Below, in pieces: positions 41,258 through 50,284 of a DNA stretch of 64,000 nt (position 1 is the stretch's first letter; the number at the start of each line of letters is the position of its first letter). Source of the DNA: Qipengyuania psychrotolerans (GTDB lineage: Bacteria > Pseudomonadota > Alphaproteobacteria > Sphingomonadales > Sphingomonadaceae); NCBI RefSeq assembly GCF_019711355.1, contig NZ_CP081297.1, positions 2,563,001 to 2,627,000 on the forward strand. The letters run 5' to 3'. The notes under the pieces are model-generated. The model searched no databases and was not told the DNA's origin. It saw nothing but the letters and a program-made list of their open reading frames with translations. The position numbers were made by a program, and so were the translations under genes.

Positions 41258-41737
41258 ATGAAGGCTCTCACAAAGATCACCCGGTCGATCAAGCCGGCAG
41301 AGGTCGAAAAGGAATGGCACATCATCGACGCCGACGGTCTCGTTGTAGGCCGCCTCGCTGCGATCATCGCCAACATCCTGCGCGGCAAGCACAAGCCGAC
41401 CTACACTCCGCACGTCGATTGCGGCGATCATGTCATTGTCATCAATGCCGACAAGGTGAAGTTCACCGGCAAGAAGATGACCGACAAGATCTATTACAAG
41501 CACACCGGTCACCCGGGCGGCATCAAGGAAACGACGCCGGCCAAGGTACTGGAAGGTCGCTTCCCCGAGCGCGTGCTCGAAAAGGCTGTGCAGCGCATGA
41601 TCCCGCGCGGACCCCTGGGCCGTGACCAGATGCGTGCACTCCACCTCTACAACGGCACCGAGCATCCGCATGACGGCCAGAAGCCCTCGACGCTCGACGT
41701 TGCCTCGATGAACCGCAAGAACAAGGCTGTCGCGTAA
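41258..41737 (+). CDS. rplM: 50S ribosomal protein L13
   Basis: The 159-residue protein carries the L13 core: [67 protein letters not shown] and [13 protein letters not shown] [13 protein letters not shown]. It shares a TAATG stop-start overlap with rpsI. The 159-base gap before it includes the operon promoter and leader, which I could not resolve. A conserved L13 autoregulation site is not evident. Confidence 0.97.
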   Translation: MKALTKITRSIKPAEVEKEWHIIDADGLVVGRLAAIIANILRGKHKPTYTPHVDCGDHVIVINADKVKFTGKKMTDKIYYKHTGHPGGIKETTPAKVLEGRFPERVLEKAVQRMIPRGPLGRDQMRALHLYNGTEHPHDGQKPSTLDVASMNRKNKAVA

Positions 41738-42261
41738 TGGCTGACGAAACCAAGACTGAAACCGTTTCGGATCTCGCAGATCTGAAGGACATCGCCGGTG
41801 ACGCACCTGAGGGTGATTCTGCCGAAATCGCTGCCAAGGCCGACGTTCCCCTGCGTGAGCAGGAACTCGACAGCCAGGGCCGCGCTTATGCGACCGGTCG
41901 CCGCAAGGATGCCAAGGCACGCGTTTGGCTTAAGCCAGGCACCGGCAAGATCATCGTGAACGGCCGCGAACAGGAGGTGTATTTCGCACGTCCTACGCTG
42001 CGTCTCGTGCTCGATCAGCCGTTCGCCATCACCGAGCGTCAGGGCCAGTACGACATCGTTGCTACCGTAAAGGGTGGCGGTCTTTCGGGTCAGGCCGGTG
42101 CGGTCAAGCACGGCATCAGCCAGGCTCTCGCCAAGTACGAGCCGGCGCTGCGTTCGACGGTCAAGGCGGCTGGCTTCCTCACCCGCGACAGCCGCGTGGT
42201 CGAGCGTAAGAAGTACGGCCGCGCCAAGGCACGTCGTAGCTTCCAGTTCAGTAAGCGTTGA
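41737..42261 (+). CDS. rpsI: 30S ribosomal protein S9 with N-terminal extension
   Basis: Residues about 49-174 are S9: [60 protein letters not shown] and the basic tail [17 protein letters not shown]. Before it is an acidic extension of about 48 residues ([18 protein letters not shown]...) common in sphingomonads. It is the second gene of the L13-S9 operon and is followed by a strong terminator. Confidence 0.97.
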   Translation: MADETKTETVSDLADLKDIAGDAPEGDSAEIAAKADVPLREQELDSQGRAYATGRRKDAKARVWLKPGTGKIIVNGREQEVYFARPTLRLVLDQPFAITERQGQYDIVATVKGGGLSGQAGAVKHGISQALAKYEPALRSTVKAAGFLTRDSRVVERKKYGRAKARRSFQFSKR

Positions 42262-42310
42262 TTTTGGGGCGTTAATTCGCTTCCATTCGATCTTCACGAT
42301 CACCGAGAAG

Positions 42311-42340
42311 GGGCGGTTCCGCATGGAGCCGCCCTTTTTC
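42311..42340 (+). terminator. Intrinsic terminator of rplM-rpsI
   Basis: GGGCGGTTCC (42311-42320) pairs with GGAGCCGCCC (42325-42334), one T-G pair, around a GCAT loop. It is followed by TTTTT and a second T-run. It lies 49 bases beyond the rpsI stop. Confidence 0.92.
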
Positions 42341-42351
42341 TTTGCGCAGCC

Positions 42352-42549
42352 TCAGCGCTGCAGCATCATGATGCCCCATGCCAGCCCGGTCCCGGCAAAG
42401 AAGAGCGGCCAGCTCCACCAGAATTCATACTGATAGATTTCAGCACGGAAGATCGACAGGAATCCGCCGCGCGAACCCTGCGATCCTACGATCAATGCGA
42501 CCACGAAGGTGAGAATGCTGCCAAGCGGCACCGCCTTGAAAAATTCCAT
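42352..42549 (-). CDS. Small hypothetical membrane protein, 65 residues
   Basis: Two hydrophobic stretches, LGSILTFVVALIVG and WSWPLFFAGTGLAWGIMM, are joined by a short polar loop (SRGGFLSIFRAEIYQYEFWW). There is no cleavage site. It follows the metallophosphoesterase on the same strand after about 75 bases, and its 3' end lies just beyond the rpsI terminator. No family recognised, but the composition and start are natural. Confidence 0.55.
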   Translation of the reverse strand: MEFFKAVPLGSILTFVVALIVGSQGSRGGFLSIFRAEIYQYEFWWSWPLFFAGTGLAWGIMMLQR

Positions 42550-42623
42550 TGCGACTTTCCCTTTTGTCGGCCGCCAATCTGCCCGATTGAGGTTAAAAAG
42601 CGCTTACGCAGAATCTCTCAGGA

Positions 42624-43484
42624 TCAATGAACCGGCGGATCGACCCGTGGGACTTGCCGCACGGGCGCCACAGGTTCGCCAGGATGGCGGGGCGGCTTGG
42701 CATTTTCGGGCACATCGTCAATCTGCATGTCGCACGTCTCGACATCGTCCAGATTGCGTACCGTCACTGCCAGCCTTTCTCCATCCCATTCGATCTCGTT
42801 GAAACTGGGCGGCGTTGACCGGGTGCGCTTGGAAAGCGTGCCCGCCCCGATCATCCGGACCGGGCCTTCCGGTGTATTTTCGAGAATGTCGAAAGCGTCG
42901 TGCACGTGGCCGGACAGGACAGCGGCAACCGGGCGTTTCGCGAGTTCACGCAGCGCCCGTTCGCCGTTTTTCGTCAGTGCGGTGCCTTGGGTGCCCACTT
43001 CGCGTAATGGGTGGTGCACAGCCACGAGAGCCTTCGTGCCTTGCGGAAGAGCATCGATTGCGCGGAGACATTTTTCCAGCGCAGCGCCGGTGACCCAGCC
43101 CTTCGACCAATTGAGCCGGGGCTGGGCGCGAACCGCAGTTTTGAGGGGAACGACCGCCAGGCTACCAAGATCCAATTCGCGCTCCACCTTTTCCCGCATT
43201 CCGCGAAACCGGCGATACGGAGCAAAGAAGCGCTCGATCGGGTTGAAATACGGCATGTCATGATTGCCGACTTCAACCGTCACCGGCGCATCGAGCGAAT
43301 TGATCCATGCCGTCGCCGCAGCAAATTCGCGGTGCCGGGCCCGCATGGTGAGATCGCCGGTAATCGCTACCGCATCGGGTTTCTTCTTGGAAATTTCCTG
43401 ATCCACCCAGTCCAGCGCCCGATTGTTTTCGAGGCCGAAATGGATGTCGGAAAGATGAAATATGCGCCGCGCGTCATTGGTCAT
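42624..43484 (-). CDS. Calcineurin-like metallophosphoesterase
   Basis: The 286-residue protein has all dimetal motifs: LSDIHFG (D-x-H), ITGDLTM (G-D), VGNHDM (G-N-H-D), VHHPLRE and SGHVHDAF (G-H-x-H). It resembles the cyclic-nucleotide or phosphodiesterase branch (cpdA-like). No signal peptide, so cytoplasmic. Substrate not determinable. A proline-rich tail follows residue 270. It lies 62 bases from the small membrane protein upstream gene on the same strand. Confidence 0.87.
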   Translation of the reverse strand: MTNDARRIFHLSDIHFGLENNRALDWVDQEISKKKPDAVAITGDLTMRARHREFAAATAWINSLDAPVTVEVGNHDMPYFNPIERFFAPYRRFRGMREKVERELDLGSLAVVPLKTAVRAQPRLNWSKGWVTGAALEKCLRAIDALPQGTKALVAVHHPLREVGTQGTALTKNGERALRELAKRPVAAVLSGHVHDAFDILENTPEGPVRMIGAGTLSKRTRSTPPSFNEIEWDGERLAVTVRNLDDVETCDMQIDDVPENAKPPRHPGEPVAPVRQVPRVDPPVH

Positions 43485-43546
43485 TGCGTGTCGCTAGCAG
43501 ATGGACCTTGCTTGCAGCCACCACGAATATCACCATCGGTGCCCGA

Positions 43547-43816
43547 TTATATCCTGCCGGTAAGCACCAACCATCCGGTGCCGAAATTCAGCACACTGTA
43601 AATGGCATAAGCGGTAACCGCCCCCGGCCAGCCATTTCCGGCAAGCAGCATCGCGACAAGCAGCACGGCGAACTCGAAGCCAAGCGAGATGCGCCCCCGG
43701 CCGCTGCGGTAAAAAGACGGCAGGGCATCAAGCATGGGGTGGCCACTTTCCAGAACAGCCTTGTGAACCGCGAAATTCGCAACACCAAGCACGAAGAGGA
43801 TCAATAACAACATCAT
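43547..43816 (-). CDS. Small hypothetical membrane protein, 89 residues
   Basis: The product has three hydrophobic stretches: LLLILFVLGVANFAVHKAV, ISLGFEFAVLLVAMLLAGNGW and VTAYAIYSVLNFGTGWLVLTG. A short basic loop with SFYRSGRGR joins the first two. It ends 62 bases from the metallophosphoesterase start, so they may be co-transcribed leftward. No family recognised. Confidence 0.6.
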   Translation of the reverse strand: MMLLLILFVLGVANFAVHKAVLESGHPMLDALPSFYRSGRGRISLGFEFAVLLVAMLLAGNGWPGAVTAYAIYSVLNFGTGWLVLTGRI

Positions 43817-44013
43817 TGGAAAAGATAGGGTTGCCGTTCGCAGATTGCCAATCGCGTTTCGTCGGCCATTTCACGCACATCGTCCAAACGAACTTCGCGC
43901 CGGTCGATCAGCGGTGGCGACTACAGTTGTAAATAGGCAATACAGTTCGTGCGGCGGGCCCACTACTCCAGTCCCCCTAGACACTCGGGTCCGCCGCAAA
44001 TTGGAGAAATGCC

Positions 44014-44319
44014 ATGAAGACCCCCCTACTCATCCTCGCCGCGGTCGGCCTCGCAATTCCTTCTGCCGCAATCGCCAAGACAACTGAAACAAGCTCGGTC
44101 ACGGTAAACTACCGCGACCTCAATCTCGCGACCGCCGAAGGTCAGGACGTGCTCGCAGACCGCATCGAAATCGCTGCACGCCAGGTGTGCGGATACAACC
44201 GCCAGCTCACCGGTTCGCGGATGCGCGATCGTGACGCCGAGCGCTGCGTTTCCGAAACCACCAAGAACATGAATGCCCAGTTCGCTGCTGTCATAGAACA
44301 GAGCGCAAAAGGCGGCTGA
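44014..44319 (+). CDS. UrcA family secreted protein
   Basis: The 101-residue protein has a signal peptide (MKTPLLILAAVGLAIPSAAIA) and the UrcA pattern: VTVNYRDLNLATAEGQDVLADRIEIAARQVCGYNRQ and a second cysteine near the end, probably a disulfide pair. UrcA proteins are small, exported and typical of Sphingomonadales, often in tandem families. Function unknown. The 197-base gap upstream contains the promoter but no motif I could define; a terminator follows. Confidence 0.9.
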   Translation: MKTPLLILAAVGLAIPSAAIAKTTETSSVTVNYRDLNLATAEGQDVLADRIEIAARQVCGYNRQLTGSRMRDRDAERCVSETTKNMNAQFAAVIEQSAKGG

Positions 44320-44342
44320 TACCCCAGTCCGCTTTACCTCCT

Positions 44343-44386
44343 GGATCCCGGCCGGAATGCAGTCCCCCGGTCGGGGTCCTCCTTTT
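44343..44386 (+). terminator. Intrinsic terminator after the UrcA gene
   Basis: GGATCCCGGCCGG (44343-44355) pairs with CCGGTCGGGGTCC (44367-44379), two G-T pairs, over an 11-base loop, followed by TCCTTTT. It ends the plus-strand gene 24 bases after the stop. Confidence 0.85.
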
Positions 44387-44431
44387 CCAGCATCCTGAAT
44401 TTTAACTTGCGGCGCTTTATCCGGCCCGAGT

Positions 44432-45169
44432 TTACCGGCCAGCCATCGCCTTTACCTTGGGCAGGTAAGTGCGGCCGATCCGCAGTGCCTCGCCATCATC
44501 CATTTCCACCGACCATACGCCAAGACCGTCGTGCCTTAGGCCCTTGATGTGTTCCTTCTTGAGGATCGTGGAGCGGTGAATGCGGATGAACTTTGCCGGA
44601 TCGAGCCGCTGTTCGAGACCGGCGATAGTCTGCAAGAGCAGGTATGAACGGTCACCGACATGCAGGCGCACATAATCGCGTTCGGCATCGATACGGCTGA
44701 CTTCATCGGTTTCGATACGGATCAGTTCGCTGCGATGCGGAATCCATAGCTCTTCGAGCCATTTGCTCTGGCTGCGTTCATTGTCCGAGCGACGCGACAG
44801 GGCGCGCTGGATCGCACGTTCTAGGCGCTCAGGCTTGACGGGCTTCAGGACGTAATCAACCGCGTCGAGGTCAAAGGCTTCGACGGCATAATTATCGTGG
44901 GCCGTGACAAACACGACCGCCGGGCGCTCATCGTGACTTGCCAGCTCACGCGCGACCGATAGGCCATCGACTTCGGGCATGGTCATGTCGAGCAGTATCA
45001 GATCAGGTGCCAGCGCCTCGATCAGACGCAGCGCCTGCGCGCCGTCGCTGGCAGTTCCCACCACGTTAAGGTCATCGATCTTGGAGCAGATCACCTGCAT
45101 CCGTTCCACCGCCAACGGTTCGTCATCGACGATCAGGGTGCGCAGTGTGTTGCCGTTTTCCTCAGCCAT
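44432..45169 (-). CDS. LytTR-family response regulator (second pair)
   Basis: Receiver residues are DDE at 15-17, phosphoacceptor D61 (LLDMTMPE), T89 (FVTAHD) and K109 (LKPVK). The LytTR domain spans about 148-245, with RSELIRIETDEVSRIDAERDYVRLHVGD and DPAKFIRIHRSTILKKEHIKGL. It is a paralogue of the regulator at 10.9 kb with the same architecture, but is paired with a different kinase upstream. The start overlaps the kinase stop by eight bases, so they are a two-component pair. Target genes not evident. Confidence 0.92.
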   Translation of the reverse strand: MAEENGNTLRTLIVDDEPLAVERMQVICSKIDDLNVVGTASDGAQALRLIEALAPDLILLDMTMPEVDGLSVARELASHDERPAVVFVTAHDNYAVEAFDLDAVDYVLKPVKPERLERAIQRALSRRSDNERSQSKWLEELWIPHRSELIRIETDEVSRIDAERDYVRLHVGDRSYLLLQTIAGLEQRLDPAKFIRIHRSTILKKEHIKGLRHDGLGVWSVEMDDGEALRIGRTYLPKVKAMAGR

Positions 45170-46379
45170 GCTTCACCATCGGTAACCTGAGTTCGGTTTC
45201 ATAACCATCGATCGATGTCCCGGAGCTGATTGATGCCTCGCGGCCGAACCTTGCCTCGATCCGGTCGCGCACATTGGCAAGGCCTATGCCAAAGCCGCCC
45301 TTGTGCCCGGCAGGTACGCCCGGCCCATTATCGCTGACGCGGAGTACCAGGCGTCCATATTCCTCGCGCGCAACGATACTGATCGTCACGGGCTTGTTGC
45401 TGGCAGAGACACCGTACTTCACCGAGTTTTCGACCAGGGGCTGGAGGATCATTCCGGGAACCTTGAGATTTGCAAGTTCACGCGGGAGATCGACGCTCAC
45501 CTTGAGCCGGTCCGGAAAACGCACCGACTCGATTTCGAGATAGTGTTCCTGCAGATCGATCTCGTCCTCGAGGCTGACATCACCGGTCGAATCGTCAGCC
45601 AGCGAGTGCCGGTAAAAGCGCGAGAGCGACTGGATCATCTGTTCGGCCCGGTCGTCCTTGCCCGTCATCACCAGAGCGCTGAGCGAATTGAGCGTGTTGA
45701 ACAGGAAGTGCGGATTGACCTGATACCGCAGGCTGCGCAGTTCCGCGGCCTTCGCGGCGCTACGGAAGCGCTCGCCGCGCCTTTCGGCAGCCTTGGCCCT
45801 GACGCCGGCCAATAGTGCAAGATAGAGCGCTGCCCAGGCCAGCAGGAGGAAGTAGCGGTCGAGACCCATCTCGACGAGCTGCAGCAGCCGATCAGTATCG
45901 CGGTCGTCCGGCAACACGACCTGCGCGGTGCTGGCTGCTGGCGTCGGGGTGCCCAGCGGCGCGGTCATTTGCGGCTCTACCGGTGAGGGGCCTTCAATGA
46001 TGAGATTGCCATTATCATCCCGCCGCAGCGAAATGCCCCGTTCTTCGGCAATCTTGGCCTCGTAACGTTCCTGGATCGAGGCAAAGACCCATTGCTGGGA
46101 CTGAGCAATGAGCAATGCCGCTGGAAGCGCGAAAACGAGCGCGCCGCAGATCTGTGCAGTAAGCGACCGCTTGTCGAACAGGCGCAAGATCAGCCAGAGC
46201 ACGAATGTCACTGCCATCGCCGCAACCGTAACTGCGACACGCCGCCAGACCAGGTCGAATTCGAAGTCGAGACCGATGAGCCAGCCACGAGCGGTGATCA
46301 GAAGAAAATACGCGCACCACAGGCCCACGATTGACGCGATCACGGTCCTGAGAGGGACGTGGAAGGTTTCCGAATTCAT
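45162..46379 (-). CDS. LytS-type sensor histidine kinase (second pair)
   Basis: The 405-residue kinase has N-terminal hydrophobic segments at about 11-32, 45-67 and 77-92. A polar region of about 75 residues between the third segment and the last helix (about 175-195) may form a periplasmic sensor loop. The catalytic part has H224 in VNPHFLFNTLNSLS, LVENSVKYG, DNGPGVPAG and GIGLANV. The ATG at 46379 is used because upstream codons do not look like a membrane protein. Compared with the 9.7 kb kinase, this one has a long extra-membrane loop rather than a compact sensor. Confidence 0.9.
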   Translation of the reverse strand: MNSETFHVPLRTVIASIVGLWCAYFLLITARGWLIGLDFEFDLVWRRVAVTVAAMAVTFVLWLILRLFDKRSLTAQICGALVFALPAALLIAQSQQWVFASIQERYEAKIAEERGISLRRDDNGNLIIEGPSPVEPQMTAPLGTPTPAASTAQVVLPDDRDTDRLLQLVEMGLDRYFLLLAWAALYLALLAGVRAKAAERRGERFRSAAKAAELRSLRYQVNPHFLFNTLNSLSALVMTGKDDRAEQMIQSLSRFYRHSLADDSTGDVSLEDEIDLQEHYLEIESVRFPDRLKVSVDLPRELANLKVPGMILQPLVENSVKYGVSASNKPVTISIVAREEYGRLVLRVSDNGPGVPAGHKGGFGIGLANVRDRIEARFGREASISSGTSIDGYETELRLPMVKHG

Positions 46380-46478
46380 CTGGCGTTCAGTGTTCAAAGC
46401 ACGCTTTATGTGCCCGTTCGGCCCCGTTCTGGAAAGCCCAGCGGTCGAACGGGCCATGCCGTTTGTCGAAGATCGAAG

Positions 46479-48005
46479 TTATTCGGCTGGTTCCAGGTCG
46501 TTTTCCGCGATCCGGCGACGCCATTCGGCCGGGGCGAGCGTGTGGACGTTATTGCCCTCGCTATCCACGGCAACGGTCACAGGCATGTCCTGCACTTCGA
46601 ATTCGTAGATCGCCTCCATGCCGAGATCCTCGAACGCCACCACTTCGGCGCCTTTGATCGCGCGGCTGACGAGGTAGGCCGCTCCGCCGGTCGCCATCAG
46701 ATAGGCAACCTTGAAGCGGCTGATGACTTCGACAGCGTCGTGACCACGCTCCGCCTTGCCGATCATCACCAAAAGCCCAAGGTCGAGCATCATTTCGGTA
46801 AAGCGGTCCATGCGGGTCGCCGTGGTCGGGCCTGCCGGGCCCACAACCTCGCCCAGCACCGGATCGACTGGCCCGACATAATAAATCGCACGGTTCCTGA
46901 ACTCGACGGGAAGTTCCTCACCCCGGTCCAGCATGTCCTGAATGCGCTTGTGCGCGGCATCGCGCCCGGTGAGCATCTTGCCTGACAGCAGGATGCGGTC
47001 GCCGTGCTTCCAGCTCGCAACTTCTTCCTTGGTGAGCGCATCGAGATTGACCCTGCGCGCAGCCGAATCGGGTTTCCACGTGACCTGCGGATATTCGTCC
47101 AGGTTGGGCGGATCGAGATAGGCAGGGCCAGAGCCATCAAGCGTGAAATGCGCATGGCGGGTGGCGGCGCAGTTGGGGATCATGCCCACCGGCTTGCCCG
47201 CAGCATGACACGGGGCGTCCATGATCTTTACGTCGAGCACGGTGGAGAGGCCGCCCAGGCCCTGCGCGCCGATGCCTTGAGCGTTCACGGCATCGAAGAT
47301 GTCGATCCTCAGCTGCTCGATATCGGTCTGCGCGCCGCGCTGTTTCAGCTGGCCCATGTCGATCGGGTCCATCAGCGATAGCTTGGCGAGCTTCATGCAA
47401 TGTTCGGCCGTACCGCCGATCCCGATGCCGAGCATTCCCGGAGGGCACCAGCCGGCCCCCATCGACGGGAGCTGCTCGACAACCCAGTCGACGATATTGT
47501 CCGACGGATTCATCATCTTGAACTTGGATTTGTTCTCGCTGCCACCGCCTTTGGCCGCAACATCGATTTCGACTGTGTCGCCCAGAACCATTTCGACCGA
47601 CAGCACGCTGGGAGTATTGTCCCGCGTATTGCGGCGCGTGAACGCCGGGTCGGCGAGAATTGATGCGCGCAGCTTGTTGTCGGCGTGATTGTAAGCCTGA
47701 CGGACGCCCTCATCGACGACCTCCTGCAGCGAACGCTTGCTGTCGAGGCGGCATTTCATGCCCCACTTCACGAATACGTTGACGATGCCCGTATCCTGGC
47801 AAATCGGCCGATGGCCTTCGGCACACATCCGGCTGTTGGTCAGGATTTGCGCGATTGCATCCTTTGCCGCCGGACCCTTCTCGGCTTCATAGGCTTCGCC
47901 GAGGGCGCGGATATAGTCCATCGGGTGATAGTAGGAGATATACTGGAGCGCATCGGCCACGCTCTCGATCAGGTCTTCTTCCTTGATGGTCGTCATGTCG
48001 CTCAT
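46479..48005 (-). CDS. Fumarate hydratase, class I (iron-sulfur)
   Basis: The 508-residue enzyme matches the class I fumarase family, converting fumarate and malate in the TCA cycle with a 4Fe-4S cluster. Motifs are PICQDTGI and MCAEGHRP with cluster-binding cysteines, WCPPGMLGIGIGGTAEHCMK, PNCAATRHAH and VGPAGPTTATRMD. It lacks the separate subunits of two-component fumarases. The class is oxygen-sensitive. The ATG at 48005 starts the family-like N-terminus after an upstream in-frame extension. It diverges from the PCMT-like gene. Confidence 0.95.
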   Translation of the reverse strand: MSDMTTIKEEDLIESVADALQYISYYHPMDYIRALGEAYEAEKGPAAKDAIAQILTNSRMCAEGHRPICQDTGIVNVFVKWGMKCRLDSKRSLQEVVDEGVRQAYNHADNKLRASILADPAFTRRNTRDNTPSVLSVEMVLGDTVEIDVAAKGGGSENKSKFKMMNPSDNIVDWVVEQLPSMGAGWCPPGMLGIGIGGTAEHCMKLAKLSLMDPIDMGQLKQRGAQTDIEQLRIDIFDAVNAQGIGAQGLGGLSTVLDVKIMDAPCHAAGKPVGMIPNCAATRHAHFTLDGSGPAYLDPPNLDEYPQVTWKPDSAARRVNLDALTKEEVASWKHGDRILLSGKMLTGRDAAHKRIQDMLDRGEELPVEFRNRAIYYVGPVDPVLGEVVGPAGPTTATRMDRFTEMMLDLGLLVMIGKAERGHDAVEVISRFKVAYLMATGGAAYLVSRAIKGAEVVAFEDLGMEAIYEFEVQDMPVTVAVDSEGNNVHTLAPAEWRRRIAENDLEPAE

Positions 48006-48155
48006 CGCCGCGCGTTCCCATGTTGCAGATTTGCGCTCCCCGATAGGCGTGATTGAGGCCATCGGTCAAAGCGCTTGGCCGCAACAGGTCTTGCGCCTAA
48101 GGCAACGGGAGCTTGCATAAGCGTGTTATAACTGTAATACAGCTCGCGGATAGCC

Positions 48156-48755
48156 ATGACAACCAACACACAATCTCGCCCCGAATTCTCTGTCGCCCGC
48201 AAGGCGATGATCGATTGCCAATTGCGCCCCAGCGGCGTGAACGAGCCATTCGTCATCGAACGCATGGGTGTCGTCCCGCGTGAGGAGTTCGTTCCCGAAA
48301 GCGCCAGGGGCACAGCTTACATGGACCGTGCGATTCGTCTCGGCGATGGCGGGTTCCTTCCCGCGCCGCTGTTTCACGGCGCCATGCTGGGCGAAGCTCG
48401 CCCGGTAACCGGTGACCGCGTACTGATCATCGATGCAGGTAGCGGGTATTTGCCCGCACTGGTCGAACCGCTGGTCGGCTCGCTCGATGTGATCAGCCCG
48501 GTCGAGGCGGCAAACGCCAAGAAGAAGGGCGATTATACTCTCGTCCTCGTCGACGGCGCTATCGAACATGTACCCGCGAACCTTGCCAAGCAGGTTGCAG
48601 AAGATGGCCGCATCGTGACCGGCCTGGTCGATCGCGGCGTCACCCGCCTCGCCACCGGACGCAAATCCGGCAAGGCGCTGGCACTTCTGCCGCTCGCTGA
48701 AATGGGCATCCCGCGCCTCGGCGCATTTGATAAACCGGCAAGCTGGAGTTTCTGA
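48156..48755 (+). CDS. Protein-L-isoaspartate methyltransferase family protein
   Basis: The 199-residue protein follows the PCMT pattern: DCQLRPSGVNEPFVIERMGVVPREEFVPE and a Rossmann glycine loop VLIIDAGSGYLPALV (usually ExGxGxG; here DAGSGYLP), then VLVDGAIEHVP. It is slightly short and the binding-loop variation is common in alphaproteobacterial homologues next to tolC. Repair activity is therefore not certain. The stop (TGA) is directly followed by the tolC start, suggesting co-expression. Confidence 0.85.
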   Translation: MTTNTQSRPEFSVARKAMIDCQLRPSGVNEPFVIERMGVVPREEFVPESARGTAYMDRAIRLGDGGFLPAPLFHGAMLGEARPVTGDRVLIIDAGSGYLPALVEPLVGSLDVISPVEAANAKKKGDYTLVLVDGAIEHVPANLAKQVAEDGRIVTGLVDRGVTRLATGRKSGKALALLPLAEMGIPRLGAFDKPASWSF

Positions 48756-50228
48756 ATGGCATTGGGAGGGGTTCGCGCAGGACTGGCACTTTCGGCGAGC
48801 ATCGCCGCAATGGCTTTTCCCCAGGGTGCGGCGCATGCCGACACGCTGCAGGAAGCGTTGACCGACGCCTATCTCACCAATCCTACGCTTGAAGCTGCGC
48901 GGGCCAATTTGCGCGCGACCGACGAAGGCGTGCCCATCCAGCGAGCGCAGGGCCTGCCGTCGGTAACGGCGACCGGCAATTACATCGAGTTCCTCAAGAC
49001 CTCGCCAAACAGTTTCACGGCACCAGAGCGCCGATTGCAGATTGGTCCTGATCTGAACGTCCCGATTTACTCGGGAGGCGCGGTCAAGAACGGGATTCGC
49101 GCTGCCAAAGAAAGAGTGCAGGCCGGCAGAGCCGATTTGCGCGCAACAGAAAGCGCGATCTTCAGCCGAGTCGTGGCCGCGTACATGGACGTGCTGCGCG
49201 GTCAGGCGCTCGTGGGTCTATCGGCCAATCAGGTCGATGTCCTTACGGTCAATCTTCAGGCGACCAGTGACAGGTTCGAAATTGGCGATCTGACCCGCAC
49301 CGACGTTGCACAATCTCAATCGCGCCTCGCCGTGGCCCAGAGCGACCTGCAAACTTCGCAGGCGACGCTGATCCAGGCGCGCGAAAACTATATCGCTCTC
49401 GTGGGCGACGCGCCGACCAATTTGCAGCCCCCACCCCCCCTGCCCGGCCTTCCCGACGATTCGCTGACAGCCGTCGAGCAAGCGCTGGAGTATAATCCCG
49501 ATCTGATTGCCGCGCGCGAACGTGCGAAGGCGGCGGGATACGACAGCGAAGTGGCCGGTGCCGGCCGCTTGCCGACACTCTCGCTCTTTGCGGGCAGCGA
49601 TTACACCGACTATTTCGGCACGCTTGCTGGCGGCGCTGGCGGCGTTTCTCAGTCGGAGACGACTGCAAATGCGGGCGTCCAGTTGAGCATTCCGATTTTT
49701 CAGGGCGGCCTTCCGGCAGCTCGTCAGCGCCAGGCGCAAGCCCGCGAGAGCGCTGCGCTGGAGACCGTGATTGCGACCGAGCGTGACGTCATCTCGCAAG
49801 TACGGGCATCGTGGTCGAGCTGGCAAGCCAGTCTCGCCATTATCGAAAGCTCGCAGGCTGCAGTGGCCGCCGCCGAACTCAGCCTCGAGGGCGTACGGGC
49901 AGAAAATTCGATCGGTAATCGCACCATCCTCGACGTCCTGAATGCCGAGCAGGAACTCCTGCAAAGCCGGGTCCAGCTCGTGACAGCTCGCCGCAATGCC
50001 TATGTGGCCGGCTTCAGCCTGCTGGCAGCAATGGGCCGCGCCGAAGCGCGCGATCTTGGTTTGGCGGACGAAGGCGTGCTGTACGATCCGGTCGCCAATT
50101 ACGACCGTGTGCGCGGCAATATCTGGGACTGGGACCGTGACCCCGATCCCGCAACAAAGTCGCCGCGGACCGTCGATGTGCCTGCCGCAACAGCAGAAAT
50201 TCCGGAAACTGCTGACACTGGCGGCTAG
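48756..50228 (+). CDS. tolC: TolC-family outer membrane export channel
   Basis: The 490-residue protein has a signal sequence ending in GAAHA, then DTLQEALTDAYLTNPTLEAARANLRATDEGV and two similar halves with long helices, typical of TolC trimers. In the second repeat is GVQLSIPIFQGGLPAARQRQAQARE and IGNRTILDVLNAEQELLQSRVQLVTARRNAYVAGFSLLAAMG. It makes the outer-membrane channel for type I export or drug efflux. It directly follows the PCMT-like gene. Partner pumps are not in the window. Confidence 0.94.
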   Translation: MALGGVRAGLALSASIAAMAFPQGAAHADTLQEALTDAYLTNPTLEAARANLRATDEGVPIQRAQGLPSVTATGNYIEFLKTSPNSFTAPERRLQIGPDLNVPIYSGGAVKNGIRAAKERVQAGRADLRATESAIFSRVVAAYMDVLRGQALVGLSANQVDVLTVNLQATSDRFEIGDLTRTDVAQSQSRLAVAQSDLQTSQATLIQARENYIALVGDAPTNLQPPPPLPGLPDDSLTAVEQALEYNPDLIAARERAKAAGYDSEVAGAGRLPTLSLFAGSDYTDYFGTLAGGAGGVSQSETTANAGVQLSIPIFQGGLPAARQRQAQARESAALETVIATERDVISQVRASWSSWQASLAIIESSQAAVAAAELSLEGVRAENSIGNRTILDVLNAEQELLQSRVQLVTARRNAYVAGFSLLAAMGRAEARDLGLADEGVLYDPVANYDRVRGNIWDWDRDPDPATKSPRTVDVPAATAEIPETADTGG

Positions 50229-50284
50229 GCTGGGTAATACTCAAAGTCCCGATTCGGGATATGTGTAAGTCAGCAGGGACTATC

